From Mycobacterium marinum (GTDB lineage Bacteria; Actinomycetota; Actinomycetes; Mycobacteriales; Mycobacteriaceae), in NCBI RefSeq assembly GCF_003391395.1, contig NZ_CP024190.1:372001-436000 (forward strand): a stretch of 64,000 nucleotides of DNA, in the 5' to 3' direction. The position numbers and the translations under genes were made by a program. Positions 57,272 through 64,000 of the stretch are shown piece by piece; position 1 is the stretch's first letter, and each line of letters opens with the position of its first letter. Under the pieces are notes generated by a model. That model saw nothing but the letters and a program-made list of their open reading frames with translations. It ran no database searches and was not told the DNA's origin.

Positions 57272-58921
57272 TTGACCGCGGAACTGGCCAGCCACCTGCC
57301 GCAGGCCGCTCACGCCCTGGAGCAGCCTTATTTGGCTCGCCGGCAGAACTGGGTCAACCAACTCGAGCGGCATGCCATGATGCAGCCGCGGGCCACCGCG
57401 ATCAGGTACCTCGGTCACACCGTGACGTGGGCTGACCTGCGATATCGGGTTGCCGCGCTGGCCGGTTCCCTAAGCCGCCGAGGGGTCGGCTTCGGGGACC
57501 GGGTGATGATCCTGATGCTCAACCGCACCGAGTTCGTCGAGTCTGTTCTGGCCGCCAACATGCTGGGTGCCATCGCGGTTCCGCTGAATTTCCGGCTCAC
57601 GCCGTCCGAAATTGCGTTCCTGGTGGAGGACTGCGCACCGCGTCTGGTCATCACCGAAGAAGTGCTGGCCCAGGTCGCCGTGGGCGTCCGCGAGATCGCT
57701 CCCGCGCTGAGCACGATCGTGGTAGCCGGCGGCGCATCCGATCCCACCGTGGTGGGCTACGACGAGCTCATCAGTGAGACCGGGGACCCACCCGAACCGG
57801 TCGACATCCCCAATGACTCGCCGGCGCTGATCATGTACACCTCCGGCACCACCGGCCGGCCCAAGGGCGCGGTGCTGACACACACGAACCTCACCGGCCA
57901 GGTGATGACGGCGCTCTACACCGGCGGCGCCAATATCAACAGCGACGTGGGTTTCATCGGCGTACCGTTCTTCCACATCGCCGGGATCGGCAACATGCTC
58001 AGCGGAATGCTGCTCGGCGTCCCCACCGTGATCTATCCACTGGGCGCGTTCAGCCCCGGCCAGCTGCTCGACGTGCTGGAGGCCGAACGGGTCAGCGGCA
58101 TCTTTCTGGTGCCCGCCCAGTGGCAGGCCGTCTGCGCGGAACAACAAGCCCGGCCACGTGAACTGAGCTTGCGGGTGATGTCGTGGGGGGCCGCACCGGC
58201 ACCGGATGCGTTGCTGCGTCAGATGTCAGAGGTTTTCCCGGGAACGCAGATCATGGCGGCGTTCGGTCAGACCGAGATGTCTCCGGTCACCTGCATGCTG
58301 CTCGGCGAAGATGCGATCCGAAAGCGAGGTTCGGTCGGCAAAGTGATCCCGACCGTCTCCGCTCGCGTCGTCGACGACGAGATGAACGACGTGCCCATCG
58401 GTCAGGTCGGCGAAATCGTTTACCGGGCACCAACACTGATGAGCGGATACTGGAACAACCCGGAAGCGACCGCAGAAGCGTTCGCCGGCGGTTGGTTTCA
58501 TTCCGGGGATCTGGTCCGGATGGACGAGGATGGCTACGTCTGGGTGGTGGACCGCAAGAAGGACATGATCATCTCCGGCGGAGAGAACGTTTACTGCGCC
58601 GAAGTGGAGAACGTGCTTGCCAGTCACCCCAGCATCGTCGAGGTCGCGGTGATCGGCCGAGCCGACGAAAAGTGGGGCGAGGTACCGATAGCGGTCGCGG
58701 CTGTAACGAAAGACCACCTTCGCATCGAAGACTTAGGTGAGTACCTGACCGAGCGGCTTGCGCGTTACAAGCACCCGAAGGCGCTCGAGATTGTAGACGC
58801 ACTACCGCGAAACCCTTCCGGGAAGGTGCTCAAAACTGAATTGCGTTTGCGCTACGGAGTAGGCGCCTACTCCGAAAGCCGTTCTGTGTCAAGGTCATTT
58901 CAATCTAGAGAGGGAAGCTAA
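57272..58921 (+). CDS. fadD5: Fatty-acid-CoA ligase FadD5
   Basis: A 549-residue AMP-forming acyl-CoA synthetase, first gene of the mce1 operon. P-loop YTSGTTGRPKG, adenylate motif AFGQTEMSP, GGWFHSGD and the C-terminal hinge VDRKKDM, ending with NPSGKVLKTEL where the lysine closes the catalytic site. Near-identical over long runs to what I recall of Rv0166. It should activate fatty acids imported by Mce1. The frame begins with TTG 57272 directly after the mce1R-facing promoter region. Confidence 0.95.
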   Translation: MTAELASHLPQAAHALEQPYLARRQNWVNQLERHAMMQPRATAIRYLGHTVTWADLRYRVAALAGSLSRRGVGFGDRVMILMLNRTEFVESVLAANMLGAIAVPLNFRLTPSEIAFLVEDCAPRLVITEEVLAQVAVGVREIAPALSTIVVAGGASDPTVVGYDELISETGDPPEPVDIPNDSPALIMYTSGTTGRPKGAVLTHTNLTGQVMTALYTGGANINSDVGFIGVPFFHIAGIGNMLSGMLLGVPTVIYPLGAFSPGQLLDVLEAERVSGIFLVPAQWQAVCAEQQARPRELSLRVMSWGAAPAPDALLRQMSEVFPGTQIMAAFGQTEMSPVTCMLLGEDAIRKRGSVGKVIPTVSARVVDDEMNDVPIGQVGEIVYRAPTLMSGYWNNPEATAEAFAGGWFHSGDLVRMDEDGYVWVVDRKKDMIISGGENVYCAEVENVLASHPSIVEVAVIGRADEKWGEVPIAVAAVTKDHLRIEDLGEYLTERLARYKHPKALEIVDALPRNPSGKVLKTELRLRYGVGAYSESRSVSRSFQSREGS

Positions 58922-59136
58922 GAAGGTCGAAAATGTTCGCTGGTTGCAGACGATGTGTTAATTGTGTGGATGCGGTTCACACGTAGACAGGCATCAGGTA
59001 CATTCCTGTGGTCTCGGTTACTGCCTGCCGGTAGTGAGCCGTCGGTCACACACCTAGGGACGGGGCAAGGAGGAGGCGTGCGACGAGATCGGCCGTGTAG
59101 CCGCGATCCGCGTGCTCCTATCGGGAAGGGGCAACG
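58922..59136 (+). promoter_or_regulatory. fadD5-yrbE1A intergenic region (internal promoter candidate)
   Basis: 215 bases without a convincing gene. In M. tuberculosis the same interval is known to carry an internal mce1 promoter. Here TGTGTTAATTGTGTGG (58950s) is the most AT-rich part and could hold the -10. The ribosome site GGGAAGGGG lies just before GTG 59137. Placement of a promoter is inference. Confidence 0.4.
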
Positions 59137-59940
59137 GTGACGACGTCTTCTGGCCCCCACCTGATGGGCTACCTTCGCGACCAGCTAGAGACACCGCTGA
59201 CGATGGTCGGCGGGTTCTTCCGGATGTGTGTGTTGACCGGAAAGGCGCTATTCCGTAGGCCGTTCCAGTGGCGGGAACTCATTCTGCAGTGCTGGTTCGT
59301 CATGCGGGTGGCGCTGCTGCCGACCATCATGGTCTCCATCCCGCTGACGGTGCTGCTCATCTTCACGTTGAACGTCTTGCTCGCCCAGTTCGGTGCGGCC
59401 GACATCTCCGGCGCCGGTGCCGCGATCGGTGCGGTCACCCAGCTCGGCCCGCTGACCACCGTGCTGGTGGTGGCCGGTGCCGGCTCGACGGCCATCTGCG
59501 CCGATCTGGGAGCTCGCACCATCCGTGAAGAGATCGACGCGATGGAAGTGCTGGGCATCGACCCCATCCACCGACTGGTGGTGCCGCGCGTCATCGCCGC
59601 GACCTTCGTCGCCACCCTGCTCAACGCCCTGGTGATCACCGTTGGCCTGGTCGGCGGTTACCTGTTCGGTGTCTACCTGCAGAACATCAACGGCGGCGCC
59701 TACCTGGCCACGCTGACCACCATCACCGGCATGCCCGAGGTGACGATCGCGATGGTCAAGGCGGCGACGTTCGGCCTGATCGCCGGGCTGGTCGGGTGCT
59801 ACCGCGGGCTGACGGTGCGCGGCGGTTCCAAGGGTCTGGGTACCGCCGTCAACGAGACAGTTGTGTTGTGCGTGGTCGCGCTCTACGCGGTCAACGTCAT
59901 CTTGACCACGATCGGCGTGCGATTCGGGACGGGGCACTGA
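59137..59940 (+). CDS. yrbE1A: MlaE/YrbE-type permease YrbE1A
   Basis: A 267-residue inner-membrane permease of the Mce1 lipid ABC-type importer. Hydrophobic segments include LPTIMVSIPLTVLLIFTLNV and GLVGGYLFGVYL; the MlaE loop ADLGARTIREEIDAMEVLGI, with EExDAMEVLGID as coupling/EQ-loop-like motif, is intact. Works with YrbE1B, an MceG ATPase encoded elsewhere and the Mce1A-F proteins. One base separates it from yrbE1B. Confidence 0.95.
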   Translation: MTTSSGPHLMGYLRDQLETPLTMVGGFFRMCVLTGKALFRRPFQWRELILQCWFVMRVALLPTIMVSIPLTVLLIFTLNVLLAQFGAADISGAGAAIGAVTQLGPLTTVLVVAGAGSTAICADLGARTIREEIDAMEVLGIDPIHRLVVPRVIAATFVATLLNALVITVGLVGGYLFGVYLQNINGGAYLATLTTITGMPEVTIAMVKAATFGLIAGLVGCYRGLTVRGGSKGLGTAVNETVVLCVVALYAVNVILTTIGVRFGTGH

Positions 59941-59941
59941 C

Positions 59942-60811
59942 ATGTCGACAGCCGCAGTACTGCGGGCCCGCTTCCCGAGGGCGATTGCGAACTTCAATCG
60001 CTACGCCGGCTCGGTCACCCGGGGACTCGATGAATCGGGGCGCCTGGCGTGGTTCATTCTGACCAGCCTCGGGCAGTCGGGTCACGCGCTGCGTTACTAC
60101 CGCAAAGAGATTCTGCGGCTGATCGCCCAGATCGGCATGGGTACCGGCGCGATGGCTGTCGTCGGCGGTACCGCCGCGATCGTCGGCTTCGTGACGCTCT
60201 CCGGTAGCTCGCTGATCGCCATCCAGGGTTTTGCGTCCCTGGGAAACATTGGTGTGGAGGCGTTCACAGGGTTCTTCTCCGCACTGGTCAACGTGCGTAT
60301 CGCCGGTCCCGTGGTGACCGGGGTCGCGCTGGCGGCCACCGTCGGCGCCGGCGCGACGGCCGAGCTGGGAGCCATGCGGATCAGCGAGGAGATCGATGCC
60401 CTGGAGGTGATGGGCATCAAGTCCATTTCCTACCTGGCGTCCACTCGCATCATGGCCGGCCTGGTGGTGATCATCCCGCTGTATGCGTTGGCGATGATCA
60501 TGTCGTTCTTCTCCCCGCAGATGGTCACGACGGTGCTCTACGGACAGTCGTCGGGCACCTACGAGCACTACTTCCGGACGTTCCTGCGTCCCGACGACGT
60601 CTTCTGGTCATTCTTGGAGGCCATCATCATCGCGGCGATCGTCATGGTCACGCACTGCTACTACGGCTACAACGCCGGCGGTGGACCGGTGGGTGTGGGC
60701 GAGGCGGTGGGGCGCTCGATGCGTTTCTCCCTGGTCTCGGTCAATGTTGTTGTTTTGTGTGCCGCGTTGGCGCTCTACGGCGTCAACCCCAACTTCGCAC
60801 TGACGGTGTAG
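59942..60811 (+). CDS. yrbE1B: MlaE/YrbE-type permease YrbE1B
   Basis: A 289-residue partner permease of YrbE1A with the same MlaE layout: an amphipathic N-terminus, TGAMAVVGGTAAIVGFVTL, and ATAELGAMRISEEIDALEVM as the conserved cytoplasmic loop. It spans the inner membrane several times. Length equals that of the M. tuberculosis protein. mce1A starts 4 bases after its stop. Confidence 0.95.
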   Translation: MSTAAVLRARFPRAIANFNRYAGSVTRGLDESGRLAWFILTSLGQSGHALRYYRKEILRLIAQIGMGTGAMAVVGGTAAIVGFVTLSGSSLIAIQGFASLGNIGVEAFTGFFSALVNVRIAGPVVTGVALAATVGAGATAELGAMRISEEIDALEVMGIKSISYLASTRIMAGLVVIIPLYALAMIMSFFSPQMVTTVLYGQSSGTYEHYFRTFLRPDDVFWSFLEAIIIAAIVMVTHCYYGYNAGGGPVGVGEAVGRSMRFSLVSVNVVVLCAALALYGVNPNFALTV

Positions 60812-60815
60812 CGCC

Positions 60816-62120
60816 ATGACAAAACCGGGCAAGCTCAACAAGGTCAACGAACCGCCGTACAAGATCGCGGGCATCGCCCTGTTCTTGGTCGGCCTGCTCA
60901 TCTTGTCCTTGGTCTACCTCCAGTTCCGTGGCGACTTCGATCGCAAGGTCAAGCTGACCATGTTCTCCGAGCGCGCGGGCCTGGTGATGGATCCGGGCTC
61001 GAAGGTCACCTACAACGGGGTCCAGATCGGGCGAGTGGACACCATCTCGGAGATCACCAGGGACGGCAAGCCGGCAGCAAAATTCGTCTTGAACGTCTAT
61101 CCGCGATACCTGCCGCTGATACCGGAAAACGTGGACGCGCAGATCAAGGCGACCACGGTGTTCGGTGGCAAGTACGTGTCACTGACAACGCCGGAACATC
61201 CGTCGAACAAGAAGCTTTCGGCCCACAGCGTCATCAACGCCTCGGCGGTGACCACCGAAATCAACACCTTGTTCGAGACCCTGACCTCGATCTCCGAAAA
61301 GGTGGACCCGGTCAAGCTGAACCTGACGCTGAGCGCCGCCGCGGAAGCCCTCACCGGGCTGGGTAACCGGTTCGGCGAGGCGATCGCCAACGGCAACGAG
61401 ATCCTCGACGACATCAATCCGCAGATGCCTCAGGCGCGGCGCGACATCCAACAGTTGGCGGCCCTAGGTGACGTGTACGCCGACGCCGCACCGGATTTGT
61501 TCGACTTTCTCAACAACTCCGTGCCGACCGCACGCACCATCAATGCCCAGCAGCACGACTTGGACGCGGCGTTGTTGGCGGCGGTCGGATTCGGCAACAC
61601 CGGCGCGGACGTCTTCGAGCGGGGTGGACCCTATCTGGCGCGCGGCGCCGCCGACCTGGTGCCAAGCGCCCAGCTGCTGGATACCTACAGCCCGGAGTTG
61701 TTCTGCACCCTGCGCAACTACCACGACGTCGAGCCGCAGGCCTACAAGTTCCTGGGCGGCAACGGCTACTCGCTGAACAGCCACACGACGCCGCTCTCCG
61801 CGTTGGGAATGATGCTCAACCCCGCCTCACTTGTGCCCCTGCTGATCTCGCAGGTCGGTGGCCTGGCTGCCGGTCTGGTCGGCGGGGCGCCCAACCCCTA
61901 CATCTATCCAGAGAACCTGCCACGGGTGAATGCGCACGGCGGGCCTGGGGGTGCGCCGGGCTGCTGGCAGAGCATCACCCATGACTTCTGGCCCGCGCCG
62001 GAGCTGGTCATGGACACCGGCAACAGTCTTGCGCCCTACAACCACTTGGAGACCGGTTCGCCCTTCGTACTGGAATATGTCTGGGGCCGTCAAGTAGGGG
62101 ATTACACGATCAACCCATGA
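60816..62120 (+). CDS. mce1A: Mce family protein Mce1A
   Basis: A 434-residue substrate-binding component of the Mce1 complex. A single N-terminal membrane anchor (IAGIALFLVGLLILSLVYLQF, given as parts: IAGIALFLVG, LLILSLVYLQF) is followed by the MlaD/MCE domain (about 35-115, SKVTYNGVQIGRVDTI) and a long helical region plus a proline/glycine-rich C-terminal domain. It forms part of the periplasmic tunnel for fatty acids. Slightly shorter than the 454-residue M. tuberculosis protein. Overlaps mce1B by 4 bases. Confidence 0.95.
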   Translation: MTKPGKLNKVNEPPYKIAGIALFLVGLLILSLVYLQFRGDFDRKVKLTMFSERAGLVMDPGSKVTYNGVQIGRVDTISEITRDGKPAAKFVLNVYPRYLPLIPENVDAQIKATTVFGGKYVSLTTPEHPSNKKLSAHSVINASAVTTEINTLFETLTSISEKVDPVKLNLTLSAAAEALTGLGNRFGEAIANGNEILDDINPQMPQARRDIQQLAALGDVYADAAPDLFDFLNNSVPTARTINAQQHDLDAALLAAVGFGNTGADVFERGGPYLARGAADLVPSAQLLDTYSPELFCTLRNYHDVEPQAYKFLGGNGYSLNSHTTPLSALGMMLNPASLVPLLISQVGGLAAGLVGGAPNPYIYPENLPRVNAHGGPGGAPGCWQSITHDFWPAPELVMDTGNSLAPYNHLETGSPFVLEYVWGRQVGDYTINP

Positions 62121-63157
62121 AAATCACCGGTACTGCAATCAGACTCGGCATCTTCTCGTTGGTGCTGATGCTCTTCAGCGTGATGATCATCATCGTGTTC
62201 GGTCAGATCCGCTTTGACCGCACGTATGCGTACTCGGCCGAGTTCAGCAATGCCAGTGGTCTGCGGCCGGGCCAGTTTGTTCGCGCCTCCGGGGTCGAGA
62301 TCGGCAAGGTGAAGTCGGTATCGCTGATCGACGGCGGCAAACGGGTGCGGGTGAATTTCGACGTCGACCGATCGGTGCCGCTGTACCAGTCGACGAGCGC
62401 GCAGATCCGCTACCTCGACCTGATCGGCAATCGCTACCTCGAGCTCAAACGCGGCGAGGGCGACGGCTCGGATCGAATCATGCCGCCGGGTGGCTTCATC
62501 CCGTTGTCGCGGACCTCGCCGGCGCTGGACCTTGACGCCCTTATCGGTGGTTTCAAGCCGGTGTTCCGGGCGCTGGACCCCGACAAGGTCAACACCATCG
62601 CCTCGGCCCTGGTCACCGTATTTCAGGGGCAAGGCGGCACCATCAACGACATTCTCGACCAAACCGCTCAGCTGACTTCGCAGCTTGCTGAGCGCGACCA
62701 GGCGATCGGTGAGGTGATCAAGAACCTCAACACCGTCCTGGACGCGACCGTGCGGCATCGCAAGGACTTCGATCAGACGGTCAACAACCTCGAGGTGCTG
62801 ATCACCGGGCTCAACGAGCACCGCGACGATCTTTCCGGTGGCATCGCGCATGTCAGCAACGCGGCCGGAACCGTGGCCGACCTATTGGGTGAGGACCGTG
62901 CGCTGCTGCACAAGACGGTCAACTACCTGGACGCCGTTCAGCAGCCGCTGATCGACCAGCGCCAAGAGCTCGCAGACTTCCTGCACAAGGTGCCGACGGC
63001 ATTGAACATGATTGGGCGCGCGATCGGGTCCTATGGAGACTTCGTGAACTTCTACTCCTGCGACATCAGCCTCAAGATCAACGGGCTGCAGCCTGGTGGG
63101 CCCGTCCGAACGGTTCGACTTTTCTCGCAACCGACGGGTAGGTGCGCACCGCAATGA
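62117..63157 (+). CDS. mce1B: Mce family protein Mce1B
   Basis: A 346-residue Mce protein: N-terminal anchor ending FSLVLMLFSVMIIIVFG, MCE domain with SGLRPGQFVRASGVEIGKV and IRYLDLIGNRYLEL, then a predominantly alpha-helical tail (NDILDQTAQLTSQLAERDQ) typical of the needle-forming helix bundle. Same length as the M. tuberculosis orthologue. ATGA overlaps at both ends (62117-62120 and 63154-63157) imply strict translational coupling. Confidence 0.95.
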   Translation: MKITGTAIRLGIFSLVLMLFSVMIIIVFGQIRFDRTYAYSAEFSNASGLRPGQFVRASGVEIGKVKSVSLIDGGKRVRVNFDVDRSVPLYQSTSAQIRYLDLIGNRYLELKRGEGDGSDRIMPPGGFIPLSRTSPALDLDALIGGFKPVFRALDPDKVNTIASALVTVFQGQGGTINDILDQTAQLTSQLAERDQAIGEVIKNLNTVLDATVRHRKDFDQTVNNLEVLITGLNEHRDDLSGGIAHVSNAAGTVADLLGEDRALLHKTVNYLDAVQQPLIDQRQELADFLHKVPTALNMIGRAIGSYGDFVNFYSCDISLKINGLQPGGPVRTVRLFSQPTGRCAPQ

Positions 63158-64000
63158 GGACACTAGAACCCCCCAACCGGCTTCGCATCGGGCTCATGGG
63201 CATCGTCGTGATGCTCGTGGTCGTCGGCGTGGGTCAGAGCTTCACCAGCGTGCCGATGATTTTCGCCAGGCCGAGCTACTACGGGCAGTTCACCGACTCC
63301 GGCGGAATCAACAACGGCGACAAGGTGCGCATCGCCGGGCTGGACGTCGGCAAGGTCGAGGGCCTGCGGATCGACGGTGACCACATCGTCATGAAGTTCT
63401 CGATCGGCACCAACACCATCGGCACCGATAGCCGGCTGTCGATCCGTACCGACACGATTCTGGGTAAGAAGGTCCTCGAGATCGAGGCGCGCGGCAACCA
63501 GCCGCTGCGGCCGGGTGGCACGCTGCCGCTGGGCCAGAGCACCACGCCGTACCAGATCTACGACGCATTCTTCGACGTCACCCGGGCCGCCACCGGCTGG
63601 GACATCGACACGGTCAAGAAGTCGCTGCACGTGTTGTCGGAGACGATCGATCAGACCTATCCGCACCTGAGTTCCGCGCTCGACGGTGTCGCCAAGTTCT
63701 CCGACACGCTGGGTAAGCGCGACGACGAGCTCAAGCACCTGCTCGCCCAGGCCAACCAAGTGGCCAGCGTCCTCGGGGACCGCAGCGCCCAGGTCGACCG
63801 GCTGCTGGTGAACGCGAAGACCCTGCTGGTCGCCTTCAACGAACGTGGCCGCGCGATCGACGCGCTGCTGGGGAACATCGCATCGTTTTCAGCGCAGGTC
63901 CAGGGGCTGATCAACGACAACCCCAACCTCAATCACGTGCTTGAACAACTGCGCACGGTCAGCGACGTCCTGATCGAACGCAAAGAAGATCTCGCCAAGG
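63154..64000 (+). CDS. mce1C: Mce family protein Mce1C (3' end outside window)
   Basis: The first 282 codons are present and the frame is open to the last base. It shows the anchor LRIGLMGIVVMLVVVGVGQ, then the MCE domain (SGGINNGDKVRIAGLDVGKV, IGTDSRLSIRTDTILGKK) and a helical region beginning WDIDTVKKSLHVLSE. The M. tuberculosis protein has 515 residues, so a little under half is missing. Third Mce subunit of the importer. Confidence 0.93.
   Translation, partial: MRTLEPPNRLRIGLMGIVVMLVVVGVGQSFTSVPMIFARPSYYGQFTDSGGINNGDKVRIAGLDVGKVEGLRIDGDHIVMKFSIGTNTIGTDSRLSIRTDTILGKKVLEIEARGNQPLRPGGTLPLGQSTTPYQIYDAFFDVTRAATGWDIDTVKKSLHVLSETIDQTYPHLSSALDGVAKFSDTLGKRDDELKHLLAQANQVASVLGDRSAQVDRLLVNAKTLLVAFNERGRAIDALLGNIASFSAQVQGLINDNPNLNHVLEQLRTVSDVLIERKEDLAK

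Overview
The window is GC-rich actinobacterial DNA whose gene order follows the Mycobacterium tuberculosis segment from cyp138 (Rv0136) to mce1C (Rv0171). Orthologues are recognised from protein features and order, from memory, without a database search. The extra genes relative to M. tuberculosis (pirin, a third methyltransferase, extra PE-PPE genes, a roughly 15 kb catabolic block) point to a non-tuberculous, probably slow-growing Mycobacterium. No rRNA, tRNA, IS element, phage gene or CRISPR array was seen.

Layout. (1) 1-8.3 kb: end of a CYP138-type P450, msrA, two NTF2-like proteins, an NAD-dependent epimerase, a DUF427 protein, a HhH-GPD glycosylase, a CLC chloride channel, pirin and a TetR regulator. 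(2) 8.4-14.8 kb: three tandem SAM methyltransferases, then aldehyde dehydrogenase, an SDR and a quinone oxidoreductase. (3) 14.8-24.5 kb, minus strand: four PE proteins with PE-PPE serine hydrolase domains, phosphatase PtpB and acyl-CoA dehydrogenase FadE2. (4) 24.6-30.1 kb: two accessory genes, the proton-translocating transhydrogenase operon pntAa-pntAb-pntB, a 41-codon antisense gene and a TetR regulator. (5) 30.1-35.0 kb, minus strand: three more PE-PPE hydrolases. (6) 35.1-39.3 kb: hydrolase, DapB-like dehydrogenase, FabG3-like SDR and the Rv0161-type FAD oxidase. (7) 39.3-54.3 kb: an accessory catabolic island. (8) 54.3-64 kb: adhE1, Rv0163, TB18.5, mce1R, then fadD5-yrbE1A-yrbE1B-mce1A-mce1B-mce1C, the Mce1 lipid importer, cut by the window end.

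The island between the Rv0161 and Rv0162c orthologues is the most interesting part. It encodes a TetR regulator, two double-hotdog thioesterase-like proteins, an SMP-30 lactonase, an LLM flavin monooxygenase, a phosphotransferase-fold protein, a two-domain DUF427 protein, a type III CoA-transferase and a run of genes joined mostly by 4-base overlaps: NIPSNAP-like protein, P450, MDR dehydrogenase, HpaI-type aldolase, SDR, Baeyer-Villiger-type monooxygenase and HSL esterase. Four copies of one operator-like dyad, TTACA-N14-TGTMA with invariant spacing, sit in its three internal promoter regions and were not noticed elsewhere. This suggests one co-regulated pathway that hydroxylates, oxidises, Baeyer-Villiger-cleaves and CoA-activates a cyclic or branched hydrophobic substrate. 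The substrate is unknown.
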